Shown here in pieces: positions 35,937 through 43,704 of a stretch of DNA of 64,000 nucleotides. The stretch's first letter is position 1. Each line of letters starts with the position of its first letter. The DNA is from an uncultured Lachnospiraceae bacterium (GTDB lineage Bacteria > Bacillota > Clostridia > Lachnospirales > Lachnospiraceae). The notes under the pieces are model-generated. The model worked only from the letters and a program-made list of their open reading frames with translations. It did no database searches and was not told the origin of the DNA. The stretch covers positions 17,552-81,551 of the forward strand of contig CAMUYQ010000011.1 of NCBI GenBank assembly GCA_947165025.1, in the 5' to 3' direction. The position numbers and the translations under genes were made by a program.

Positions 35937-37001
35937 ATGTCATTTTCACTCGGAGAAAAAGTAAAGATAACCGTATCGGGAGCCTCGCATTCCGAATCGA
36001 TCGATGTTACCGTTGAAGGCCTGCCGAAGGGCTTTGCGGTTGATATGGATGCCGTGAATGATTTTCTTAAAAGGCGTCAGGGCGGAAATGCCTCCTATAC
36101 GACCGCGAGGAAGGAAAAGGATGAACCTGTCATCACGCAGGGGATCGACGGAGGATGCCTTACGGGTGAGCCGCTTGTTGCAAAGTTTATAAATGCCAAC
36201 GCAAAGAGCGGTGATTATAAGAAGATGCGGACTGTGCCGCGCCCGTCACACGCGGACTATGTGGCATATGTCAAATACAATGGTGAGATGGATATGTCCG
36301 GCGGCGGATTTTTCTCGGGAAGGATGACACTCCCGATGTGCTTTGCCGGAGCCGTCTGCATGCTGATATTAAAGGAGCGCGGGATAGAGATCCGCGCGCA
36401 TATTGAGAGAGTCGGAGATGTTTGCGACGACCGGTTCGATCCTGTTTGTGGTGAGCCTGACAGGCTGGCGGATCATGTGCTTCCTGTTTTGTCTGCTTCT
36501 TCGGGGGACAAAATGGTCTCGCTCATGGAAGAGGTGAGCCGCGACGGCGATTCGGTCGGAGGCTGTATAGAATGCAAAGTCACCGGTATCCCTGCAGGAG
36601 CCGGAGACCCGATATATACAAGCGTTGAGTCGGTGATATCATACGGGATGTTCGGTATCCCCGCGATCAAAGGTATCGAGTTCGGCGAGGGATTCGGCGT
36701 ATGTTCAGACCGTGGTTCTTTGAGCAACGACGGGTTCTGCATAAGAGACGGAAAGGTGTCGTGCATCACGAACAACTCGGGCGGCATCCAGGGCGGCATC
36801 ACGAACGGAATGCCGGTCATATTCCGTGTTGCGGTTAAGCCCACGCCGTCGATATACAAACCGCAGCGGTCGGTCAACCTTGAGACGATGGAAGAGTGCG
36901 AGCTCGTCATCGAAGGAAGACACGACTCGTGCATCGTGCCGCGCGTCGTGCCATGCGTAGAGGCGATGACAGCGCTGATGCTGATGGATATACTGTCTTA
37001 A
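35937..37001 (+). CDS. aroC: Chorismate synthase
   Basis: 354 residues, the usual size. Converts EPSP to chorismate with reduced FMN. Recognisable blocks: GASHSESIDVTVEGLPKG (signature 1, where most enzymes have GESHG), RPSHADYVAY (usually RPGHAD), MSGGGFFSGRMT, and NNSGGIQGGITNG near residue 280. The replaced residues lie near the FMN site; the catalytic His11 and His106 positions (ASH and SHAD) are retained. ATG follows the aroA stop directly. 33 bp separate it from the AroE-K-Q fusion. Confidence 0.94.
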   Translation: MSFSLGEKVKITVSGASHSESIDVTVEGLPKGFAVDMDAVNDFLKRRQGGNASYTTARKEKDEPVITQGIDGGCLTGEPLVAKFINANAKSGDYKKMRTVPRPSHADYVAYVKYNGEMDMSGGGFFSGRMTLPMCFAGAVCMLILKERGIEIRAHIERVGDVCDDRFDPVCGEPDRLADHVLPVLSASSGDKMVSLMEEVSRDGDSVGGCIECKVTGIPAGAGDPIYTSVESVISYGMFGIPAIKGIEFGEGFGVCSDRGSLSNDGFCIRDGKVSCITNNSGGIQGGITNGMPVIFRVAVKPTPSIYKPQRSVNLETMEECELVIEGRHDSCIVPRVVPCVEAMTALMLMDILS

Positions 37002-37034
37002 TATGTATCAAGGCTGAATAAAACAAAAATCAAT

Positions 37035-38867
37035 ATGAGTACTTCAAATTCAGAACCCCCAAAAATAAATAAGGGAATCCCTGATAACATCACATTGCAC
37101 GGCCTTATCGGCGAGAAGCTTTCACACAGCTTCTCACCGCTTCTTCATGCGCGTTTTGCCGATTACGGGTATTCCCTGATGGAGATCGCGCGCGAGAGTA
37201 TTGATGATTACTTCAAAGAGGCTCCGTTTGAAGGTGTGAACGTAACGATCCCGTATAAAGAGACGGCGATGAAGTACTGCACTCCCGATGAGTGCGCGAA
37301 GGCTATAGGGTGCGTCAATACGCTTGTTAAGAGTGCAGACGGCGTCATGGGTTACAACACCGACACGTACGGTTTTGAATATATGGCAAAGCGTGCCGGG
37401 ATCGATTTTAAAAATGCGAAGGTTACGGTGCTCGGAAGCGGCGGAACATGCAGGACTGCTGCCTATACCGCATCAAGGCTCGGGGCAGCAGAGATCACCG
37501 TCGTATCAAGGCATCCTTCTGATATGGGGCTTAACTTAAAATGCCCCGTGACATATGTATCTTATGATGAGAGATTTGATGACTGCGATATACTTGTAAA
37601 CACGACCCCCGTCGGGATGTTCCCGGATATTGTGAACATGCCGTCTGTCGAAGTTAACAATAAAGATAATTATGTCAACTTGTGTGCGGTCATCGATGTT
37701 ATTTACAATCCGTTGAGAACACGACTTGTAAGCGCGGCAAAGAAGCGTGGCATCACTGCAACAGGCGGTCTTTCGATGCTCGTGGCCCAGGGATATTTCG
37801 CATCAAAGCTCTTTAAAGGAGAGGAGATAGGCACCGATCCCGTCGGTGAACTTACCGAAGGCGAGACAGCGGGGCTTGAAGATGTGATCGATGAGATAAC
37901 CCGTAAGGTCTCAAACGTTGTTCTTACAGGTATGCCCGCAAGCGGAAAATCAACCATCGGAAGAATGCTTGCCAAAGAGCTGGGACTTGAGTTCACCGAT
38001 ACCGATGACATATTTGAAGAGGACAACGGTACTTCTCCGGGTGATTTTATAAAAGAGCACGGTGAAAAAGAGTTCAGAAAGCTTGAGAAACTGGCTGTTG
38101 TAAAGGCAGCATCAAAAGGCGGAAGAGTGATCGCAACAGGCGGCGGTGTGATCCTTGATAAGGAGAACATGGATATTCTGTCGCTTAACGGAACGATAAT
38201 ATATCTTCACAGAAACCTTTCGGAGCTGTCATCAAAGGGAAGACCGCTGTCGGAGGGAAAAGAAAACCTGAAGGCTCTGTATTACAAAAGACTTCCCATC
38301 TATCTTTCCGAATGCGATATGATCGTGGATGTTAAGAAAAAGCCCGAAGATGTGTGTGCTGAGGCACTCGATAGTTTACATAACTACAACATGCTTGACA
38401 AAGAAAAGAAAGCCGGATTCAGAGGTGATAAGATGAAGATTCTTGTTATAAACGGCCCCAATCTCAATATGCTCGGTATCAGGGAACCTGATATTTATGG
38501 GAGAGAAACATACGATGACCTTATCAGGATGTGTAAAGAAAAGGCGGATGAGTTAAATGTGGCGGTTGATTTTTACCAGAGTAATCACGAGGGAGATCTG
38601 GTTGACATAATTCAACAATCGTATGGGCGTATCGACGGTATCGTGATCAATCCGGGTGCGTACACGCATACATCCGTTGCGATACTCGATGCATTAAAAA
38701 CCGTCGGGATACCTGCGATAGAGGTGCATATTTCGGATGTTGCGTCACGCGAGGATTTCAGGCAGACGAGCTATATCCGCTCATACGTGAGCGATACTGT
38801 TATCGGTCAGGGACTTGCCGGGTATCTTACCGCGATCGAAAAGCTTGCTGATATTTCAGGCAAGTGA
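37035..38867 (+). CDS. aroE-aroK-aroQ: Trifunctional shikimate dehydrogenase / shikimate kinase / type II dehydroquinase
   Basis: 610 residues in three consecutive enzymes. Residues 20-285: AroE, with LIGEKLSHSFSPLLH, NVTIPYKE (catalytic Lys75), YNTDTYGF (Asp) and the NADP loop VLGSGGTCRTA. Residues 293-450: AroK, with P-loop GMPASGKST (299-307), TDTDD and ATGGGVI. Residues 467-610: AroQ, with INGPNLNMLGIREP, SNHEGDLVD, NPGAYTHTS and EVHISDVASRE. Linker 450-466 is Lys-rich. The chain performs dehydroquinate dehydration, reduction and phosphorylation, steps 3-5 of the pathway. An ATG at 38433 with AGAGGTG upstream could also give free AroQ. The last 12 bp overlap the riboflavin kinase gene. 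Confidence 0.95.
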   Translation: MSTSNSEPPKINKGIPDNITLHGLIGEKLSHSFSPLLHARFADYGYSLMEIARESIDDYFKEAPFEGVNVTIPYKETAMKYCTPDECAKAIGCVNTLVKSADGVMGYNTDTYGFEYMAKRAGIDFKNAKVTVLGSGGTCRTAAYTASRLGAAEITVVSRHPSDMGLNLKCPVTYVSYDERFDDCDILVNTTPVGMFPDIVNMPSVEVNNKDNYVNLCAVIDVIYNPLRTRLVSAAKKRGITATGGLSMLVAQGYFASKLFKGEEIGTDPVGELTEGETAGLEDVIDEITRKVSNVVLTGMPASGKSTIGRMLAKELGLEFTDTDDIFEEDNGTSPGDFIKEHGEKEFRKLEKLAVVKAASKGGRVIATGGGVILDKENMDILSLNGTIIYLHRNLSELSSKGRPLSEGKENLKALYYKRLPIYLSECDMIVDVKKKPEDVCAEALDSLHNYNMLDKEKKAGFRGDKMKILVINGPNLNMLGIREPDIYGRETYDDLIRMCKEKADELNVAVDFYQSNHEGDLVDIIQQSYGRIDGIVINPGAYTHTSVAILDALKTVGIPAIEVHISDVASREDFRQTSYIRSYVSDTVIGQGLAGYLTAIEKLADISGK

Positions 38868-39236
38868 GTGATATTTCCTGCCTTCGGCAAGATCATTCTC
38901 AACTGTTGCAAACAGTTCATCAAGTGAGTCAAACCGCCGTTCGCTGCGGCTGAAATGAAGAAGAGTAACGCTGATCGTCTTATCATACAGATCACCGTTA
39001 AAATCATAGATATAAGTCTCGGCGCATACCCTGCCGTCATCTGAAACGGTAGGGCGTACGCCGAGATTTGTTATTCCGTACAGTTTCTTTCCGTCGACAT
39101 CCACGGTGGAATAATAAACTCCGTGGGGGAGCGTCAGATCCTCTTGGGGAATGATATTAGCGGTAGGAGAGTCAAATCGCCTGCCGATGCGGTTTCCGGA
39201 TATCACTTTACCTGTCAGGGTAACGGGAAGATTCAT
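38856..39236 (-). CDS. Stand-alone riboflavin kinase
   Basis: 126 residues. Matches the C-terminal kinase domain of RibF: LTGKVISGNRIGRRFDSPTANI (Gly/Arg loop and the PTAN metal/ATP motif), GVYYSTVDVDG, GITNLGVRPTV, ETYIYDFNGDLY and FLRxExxFxSLDEL-type end (ERRFDSLDELFA). Makes FMN from riboflavin and ATP. The FAD synthetase domain normally fused in bacteria is absent, so FAD must be made by another protein. Overlaps ribU by ATGA; together they take up and trap riboflavin under the FMN riboswitch. Confidence 0.88.
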   Translation of the reverse strand: MNLPVTLTGKVISGNRIGRRFDSPTANIIPQEDLTLPHGVYYSTVDVDGKKLYGITNLGVRPTVSDDGRVCAETYIYDFNGDLYDKTISVTLLHFSRSERRFDSLDELFATVENDLAEGRKYHSLA

Positions 39237-39904
39237 CCGAGAACTCCTATAAGTGCCAGAAATGCGAGCACAAATGTTAAAAGCACTGCAAGTGAGAATA
39301 TGAAAAATCCCACCGAGAACTTTGCTTTTGATGCCGAACCTTCAGGCTGGTCCACAAGATGCGACTTACGAAGCGCCGTAACAACGGGCTTGTAGAGAAG
39401 CAGTGTGATGCCTGCGTTTATACCGCCCTTTACGAGGTTAAAAGGCAGGAATACCGGAAGCATCATCTTCGCAACTTCAGCTCTTTCAACATGCATGTAC
39501 ATCGGCGTGATTATGTAGTTCCACAAAAGCATCGCGATAACCATGCAGATTATGCTCAGGATGAGTCCTAGAACAGCTCCTTTTCGTGTCTTGTTTTTTC
39601 TATAATACCATGATACCGGAAGAACGAACGAGCATGTTGATATCACGTTCATGAGAAATCCGATCACACCGGTTGAACTTATCGTTATCATCTCTATGAA
39701 AGATACGAGCACCGAGATTATCACGCTTGCAAGCGGTCCGAACAGGAGGCCTGCGATAACGATAACGGCATCTTTCGGTTCGTAACTTAAAAATCCTGCT
39801 ACATTGGGGATCACTCTTGAGATGACGACCGATACAAATGAGAGCGCCGTGAACATGGCGAGCACGGCAATGTGACGTGGGTTACTGAGATAGTTTTTCT
39901 TCAT
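39233..39904 (-). CDS. ribU: Riboflavin ECF transporter S component
   Basis: 223 residues from ATG 39904, which follows AAGGAG; the frame extends 7 codons further. Six membrane segments. Family features: AVLAMFTALSFVSVVISRVIP, the acidic EPKDAVIVIAGLLFGP motif (RibU substrate region), and SFIEMITISSTGVIGFLMN. Binds riboflavin and works with the shared ECF A/A'/T module encoded elsewhere. The assignment is firm because of the FMN riboswitch immediately upstream and the riboflavin kinase downstream. Confidence 0.93.
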   Translation of the reverse strand: MKKNYLSNPRHIAVLAMFTALSFVSVVISRVIPNVAGFLSYEPKDAVIVIAGLLFGPLASVIISVLVSFIEMITISSTGVIGFLMNVISTCSFVLPVSWYYRKNKTRKGAVLGLILSIICMVIAMLLWNYIITPMYMHVERAEVAKMMLPVFLPFNLVKGGINAGITLLLYKPVVTALRKSHLVDQPEGSASKAKFSVGFFIFSLAVLLTFVLAFLALIGVLG

Positions 39905-39921
39905 TTTGTTTTCTCCTTCTT

Positions 39922-40047
39922 TCATCCGGACTGTACCGTCGGTCCCGGAATCTCACCGGATCTGCCGCACTTTATGCGGCTCGCGGACTTGTGTGCACCA
40001 TGGCACATTTACCGCCGGTCGGGAATCGCACCCTGCCCTGAAGAATG
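39922..40047 (-). ncRNA. FMN riboswitch (RFN element)
   Basis: On the minus strand the conserved core is visible: CAGGGCAGGGTGCGATTCCC then GACCGGCGGT, GTCCGCGAGCC, GATCCGGTGAGATTCCGG and GACCGACGGTACAGTCCGGA, in the right order for the six-helix RFN aptamer. The ribosome site of ribU lies about 10 bases after the aptamer and no terminator is seen between, so control probably acts on translation start. Confidence 0.95.
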
Positions 40048-40117
40048 TCATGAGGTGGCATTTGCGAAGCAAATGACGGAGTCCTGATGACATGGCGACA
40101 TCGACGGATGTCGATGT
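40046..40117 (-). other. Two strong hairpins at the 5' end of the riboswitch leader
   Basis: Stem ACATCGAC/GTCGATGT (40098-40117, GGAT loop) and CATTTGC/GCAAATG with a GAA loop (40059-40075), the second nested in TGTCAT/ATGACA (40046-40051 with 40087-40092). They lie between the transcription start and the FMN aptamer and are not part of the standard RFN structure. Confidence 0.6.
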
Positions 40118-40146
40118 TGGTAATGGAATCCTCCACACGATAATGA

Positions 40147-40175
40147 ATTATATTTTTTAGAATACAATATGTCAA
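40147..40175 (-). promoter_or_regulatory. Consensus promoter of ribU-riboflavin kinase
   Basis: Minus strand: TTGACA (40175-40170), 17-bp spacer, TATAAT (40152-40147), a perfect match. Start of transcription near 40140, giving a 235-nt leader with the hairpins and FMN aptamer. Confidence 0.92.
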
Positions 40176-40206
40176 TACAACTTATTGATGAATTGATCAT
40201 ATTCAG

Positions 40207-40340
40207 CTCGAGAGATCGGGATTGTTTCCTCAAAAGCCTTGGAGCACGTCGTTACTTGACGAGGTTTTGTCGAGTCTAGTAACGTGACGTGTGGAAACGG
40301 AGCGAAAGCGCCTTTTGAGGAAATGTCCCGATCCCTCGAG
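40207..40340 (+). repeat. Long-hairpin repeat, copy 1
   Basis: 134 bp with arms at 40207-40236 and 40312-40340 that pair over about 26 of 30 positions. Inside is a second stem (CACGTC-GTTACT against AGTAAC-GTGACGTG) around the core CTTGACGAGGTTTT...CGAGTCTAG (40255-40279). The same architecture and core recur at 48650-48785 in the other orientation. It lies between the terminator of the small gene at 40400 and the ribU promoter and contains no ORF. Confidence 0.75.
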
Positions 40341-40357
40341 CGTAAAGGAAAAAGGGT

Positions 40358-40384
40358 AAAAAAAGAGACCCGGCAAAGCCGGGC
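40358..40384 (-). terminator. Rho-independent terminator of the small gene
   Basis: Minus strand: CCCGGC/GCCGGG stem (40383-40378 with 40374-40369), TTT loop, then TCTC and seven T. Confidence 0.88.
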
Positions 40385-40399
40385 CCCGTAAAGCGCTCT

Positions 40400-40606
40400 T
40401 TATGCGATATGCTTGAAAGCATGCGCCAGATTCGCGCCCGCCCAAACGATGTCATATCCCGGCGCATATCTTCCGGTGCTGTCATCATGAACGGTGCAGC
40501 AGTGCTTGTCGCAGTCATTCAGCTTATCGAAACCGTCCATCATCTCACTGAATGATGCGAAGAACAGTGTTTCCTTTCCTCTCCGGGTAATGTAGAAATC
40601 TCTCAT
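40400..40606 (-). CDS. Small conserved-looking protein (68 residues), unknown function
   Basis: Small gene with every sign of being real: promoter at 40725-40752, a structured leader, AGGGAG ribosome site before the ATG, and a terminator 16 bp after the stop. The peptide starts MRDFYITRRGKETLFFASF and has two adjacent Cys (DKHCCTVHDD) and an aromatic, Gly-containing end (PGYDIVWAGANLAHAF). No signal peptide or membrane helix; soluble, mildly charged. I recognise no family. Its separate, structured leader suggests the level of the protein responds to some signal. Confidence 0.75.
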   Translation of the reverse strand: MRDFYITRRGKETLFFASFSEMMDGFDKLNDCDKHCCTVHDDSTGRYAPGYDIVWAGANLAHAFKHIA

Positions 40607-40651
40607 CTTTTCTCCCTACCTTTCTTTATCTCCTCCCAAAACGTAGTACAG

Positions 40652-40718
40652 ATCATATATGTAGCCGCGAAAACGTTTTCGTTTCAGGCTATACCCCAAC
40701 ATATATGATTTTCCCTGC
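40652..40718 (-). ncRNA. Structured 5' leader of the small gene, possible cis-regulatory RNA
   Basis: Minus-strand transcript from about 40718. A perfect 11-bp stem ATCATATATGT/ACATATATGAT (40709-40699 with 40662-40652) closes an internal asymmetric loop TGGGGTAT, a 4-bp stem AGCC/GGCT (40690-40687 with 40666-40663) and a self-complementary hairpin CGAAAACGTTTTCG (40681-40668). No known riboswitch class is matched. About 45 nt lie between it and the start codon. Confidence 0.5.
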
Positions 40719-40724
40719 AGAGAT

Positions 40725-40752
40725 ATGATACCATAGTCTTGGTAAAAGTCAA
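40725..40752 (-). promoter_or_regulatory. Promoter of the small gene
   Basis: Minus strand: TTGACT (40752-40747), 16-bp spacer, TATCAT (40730-40725) with TGG immediately upstream (extended -10). Confidence 0.65.
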
Positions 40753-40780
40753 CAATTTCACACACTCAAAATTGTACTTC

Positions 40781-40863
40781 TTGACGAACAATAATAAATA
40801 ACACATCGTACTTTTTATTTGTGCATTTTATTTATTGACGAAACGAAAATAACAATATATTGT
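40781..40863 (+). promoter_or_regulatory. Promoter region of the nucleoside transporter operon with a repeated TTGACGAA block
   Basis: TTGACG (40835-40840) and TATTGT (40858-40863) at 17-bp spacing. A second TTGACGAACAATAATAA block lies 54 bp upstream (40781-40797). The part ACGAACAAT differs at one position from the Bacillus PurR box core CCGAACAWT, so purine control is possible but unproven. Confidence 0.5.
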
Positions 40864-40928
40864 ATATGGGTACATTATTCATGGTCATATATTGTGACCG
40901 AGAGAAATCGTTTTCGGGAGGAAGATTT

Positions 40929-42155
40929 ATGAAAAAGTTAGTTTCGTTGCTCCTTGCAACAGTAATGACCGCATCACTTTGTGCGTGCGGCGCGGCAGCA
41001 CCTGCAGCCGATTCAGCGGCTTCGGATGCTTCATCGTCAGAAAAGCTTGATATCAAAGCAGGCTTTATCTGTCTTCATGATGAGAATTCAACTTACGACC
41101 TCAACTTCATCACAGCTGCCAAGGCGGCATGCGAGAAGCTCGGTGTTGAGGCTGTCATCAAGACAAACATCCCCGAAGGTCAGGAGTGCTATGATGCGGC
41201 ATGTGAACTTGCCGATCAGGGTTGCGGATACATCTTCGCGGATTCATTCGGACATGAGGACTACATGATCGAGGCTGCAAAGGAATACCCCGACATCCAG
41301 TTCTGTCATGCAACAGGTACAAAGGCACATACGGAAAATCTTCCCAACTTCCATAATGCGTTTGCTTCGATCTACCAGGGACGTTATCTTTCAGGTATCG
41401 CTGCAGGCATGAAGCTCAACGAGATGATCGAAGCAGGCAAGATCAAGCCCGAAGAAGCAAAGATCGGTTATGTCGGAGCATTCACATACGCAGAGGTTAT
41501 CTCAGGTTACACATCATATTTCCTTGGTGCAAGAAGCGTATGTCCTACGGCTACGATGGAAGTTACATTTACCGGTTCATGGTATGACGAGACAGCAGAG
41601 AAGGAAGGCGCAACAAAGCTTATCTCTGACGGATGCGTACTTGTTTCACAGCATGCGGATTCAATGGGTGCTCCCACGGCATGTGAGAACGCAGGCGTTC
41701 CGAACAGCTCATACAACGGACCTACAGACAGTGCATGTCCCGAGACTTACATTTCATACTGCAAGATCGACTGGACACCTTACTTCACGGATTCAATCAC
41801 AAAGGCTGCCAAGAAGGAAGCCATCCCTGCTGATTATGTCGGAACACTTGAGACAGGTTCGGTTGTGATCGACCACTTCGGCAAGAACATCGCAAAGGGT
41901 ACAGAGGAAGCAGTTGAGGCTGCAAAGGCTGACCTCATCGCGGGCAAGATCCATGTATTCGATACCAAGACATTTACTGTTGAAGGTAAGGAACTTACAA
42001 CTTACATGGCTGACGTTGACACGGACGCTAACTACGAAGGCGATCACGAGGTTATCAAGGACGGTTACTTCAACGAGTCCGGTGACGGTCTCAGAAGTGC
42101 TCCTTACTTCGACCTTCAGATTGACGGAATAACACTTCTCGATACAGCATTCTGA
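40929..42155 (+). CDS. BMP/PnrA family nucleoside-binding lipoprotein of an ABC transporter
   Basis: 408 residues from ATG 40929 (GGGAGGAAG at 40916-40924; the longer frame upstream lies in the leader). Lipobox ASLCACG with Cys near residue 20, then an Ala/Ser/Asp linker. The periplasmic-binding fold matches the basic membrane protein family: KAGFICLHDENSTYDLNFI at the start of the mature domain, ANSFGHEDYM-like ADSFGHEDYM, IAAGMKLNEM and KIGYVGAFTYAEV. These bind purine nucleosides (PnrA, BmpA). First gene of an operon with ATPase, two permeases and xpt, which strongly supports a purine substrate. Confidence 0.9.
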   Translation: MKKLVSLLLATVMTASLCACGAAAPAADSAASDASSSEKLDIKAGFICLHDENSTYDLNFITAAKAACEKLGVEAVIKTNIPEGQECYDAACELADQGCGYIFADSFGHEDYMIEAAKEYPDIQFCHATGTKAHTENLPNFHNAFASIYQGRYLSGIAAGMKLNEMIEAGKIKPEEAKIGYVGAFTYAEVISGYTSYFLGARSVCPTATMEVTFTGSWYDETAEKEGATKLISDGCVLVSQHADSMGAPTACENAGVPNSSYNGPTDSACPETYISYCKIDWTPYFTDSITKAAKKEAIPADYVGTLETGSVVIDHFGKNIAKGTEEAVEAAKADLIAGKIHVFDTKTFTVEGKELTTYMADVDTDANYEGDHEVIKDGYFNESGDGLRSAPYFDLQIDGITLLDTAF

Positions 42156-42168
42156 TTGGAGAACAATA

Positions 42169-43704
42169 GTGGGACAACAGGAAACCGTGATCTCAATGCG
42201 CGGTATCAGTAAAAGATTTGATCATAAGAAGGCCAATGACGGCGTTGATTTTGATCTGTATAAAGGTGAGATCGTGTCGCTGCTCGGCGAGAACGGAAGC
42301 GGCAAGACCACACTCATGAACATGCTTGCAGGGCTCTATTTTCCCGATGAAGGGAAGATATTTGTCGGCGGGAGAGAGGTAGCCATCAACTCTCCCGCCG
42401 GGGCTACGGCACTGGGCATAGGCATGGTGCATCAGCATTTCAAACTTGTTGATGTGTTCACGGCCTGGGAGAACATCGTACTCGGTATCGAAGACAAGTA
42501 CGATGTTCCCGCTGCCAAGGAAAAGATCAGTCAGATATGCGACAGGTACGGATTTGTCGTAGATCCTGACAAGAAGATCTATAACATGACGGTCAGTGAG
42601 AAGCAGACCGTTGAGATCGTAAAAGTGATCTTCCGCGGAGCGGATATTCTTATTCTCGACGAGCCTACGGCGGTTCTGACGCCGCAGGAGTGCGAGCGCC
42701 TGTTTGAAGTTATGCGTAACATGAAACAGGACGGCAAATCGATAATAATCATCACACACAAACTTAATGAAGTAATGGCCATATCCGACAGGGTAGTGAT
42801 CCTCAGAAGGGGAAGATATGTCGGTCAGCTTGAGACCGCAAGGACAAATCCTCAGGAGATGACGGATATGATGGTCGGCCGCGCTGTCAAACTTGACATC
42901 GAGAGGCCGGAGCCGGTGAATCCTGCGAAGCGTCTCGTGATAAAGGATATCAACGTGACGGATGTCGAAGGAGTCAGAAAGGTCAAGAATGTCAGCTTCT
43001 ATATGAACTCAGGTGAGATACTCGGTATCGCGGGTATTTCCGGAAGCGGACAGAAGGAATTGTTAGAGGCTATAGCCGGGATCCAGAAGACAGATTCGGG
43101 TTCCGTCAAATATATAGATGAAAACGGAAATGAAACGGAACTGATCGGCATGCATCCGAGAGATATAAGAGAGCTCGGTGTTGCACTTTCGTTTGTTCCG
43201 GAGGACAGGCTCGGAATGGGGCTTGTCGGTAACATGAACATTTCCGAGAACATGATGCTCAGGACATTCGGTGAGAGCCACAAGTGGTTTACGGACCGCG
43301 AGAAGCCGAGAAAGGTTGCCGAGAATGTTGTGGATGTCCTTGAAGTATCAACACCCGGACTTGATACTCCGGTAAGGAGACTGTCCGGCGGTAACATTCA
43401 GAAGATACTCGTAGGGCGCGAGATATCGTCCAATCCCAAAGTGCTGCTCACGGCATATGCGGTAAGAGGACTTGATATCAACAGCTCATACAAGATATAT
43501 GACCTTATCAACGAGCAGAAGAAAAAGGGAGTTGCTGTACTGTTTGTCGGAGAGGATCTCGATGTTCTGATGCAGATCAGTGATAAGATAATGGTCCTGT
43601 GCGACGGAGAGGTAAGCGATATCGTTGATGCCAAGAAGGTCACAAAGAATGAGATCGGTTTCCTTATGACAAGCCTGGAAGGAGCAAAAGCAAGTGGACA
43701 GTAA
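42169..43704 (+). CDS. Nucleoside ABC transporter ATPase (two domains, YufO-like)
   Basis: 511 residues, GTG start behind TTGGAG. The first nucleotide-binding domain has Walker A GENGSGKTT, a degenerate signature (TVSEKQTVEI) and Walker B ILILDEPTAV. The second has a degenerate Walker A (GISGSGQKE), signature LSGGN and an altered Walker B (VLLTAYAVRGLD), the normal asymmetry of the sugar/nucleoside RbsA-type ATPases. Drives uptake through the two downstream permeases. Overlaps the next gene by 11 bp. Confidence 0.93.
   Translation: MGQQETVISMRGISKRFDHKKANDGVDFDLYKGEIVSLLGENGSGKTTLMNMLAGLYFPDEGKIFVGGREVAINSPAGATALGIGMVHQHFKLVDVFTAWENIVLGIEDKYDVPAAKEKISQICDRYGFVVDPDKKIYNMTVSEKQTVEIVKVIFRGADILILDEPTAVLTPQECERLFEVMRNMKQDGKSIIIITHKLNEVMAISDRVVILRRGRYVGQLETARTNPQEMTDMMVGRAVKLDIERPEPVNPAKRLVIKDINVTDVEGVRKVKNVSFYMNSGEILGIAGISGSGQKELLEAIAGIQKTDSGSVKYIDENGNETELIGMHPRDIRELGVALSFVPEDRLGMGLVGNMNISENMMLRTFGESHKWFTDREKPRKVAENVVDVLEVSTPGLDTPVRRLSGGNIQKILVGREISSNPKVLLTAYAVRGLDINSSYKIYDLINEQKKKGVAVLFVGEDLDVLMQISDKIMVLCDGEVSDIVDAKKVTKNEIGFLMTSLEGAKASGQ

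Noticed and set aside
39953..40138. 61-codon minus-strand frame through the FMN riboswitch
   Set aside because: Its sequence is dictated by the aptamer and hairpins; no ribosome site.
40640..40720. Purine riboswitch before the nucleoside transporter operon
   Set aside because: The stem-loop is there, but the three-way junction sequences (TTTCTAC, loop CCGTAAA, and the 3' GACTA) are not seen on either strand, and the element is oriented toward the small minus-strand gene.
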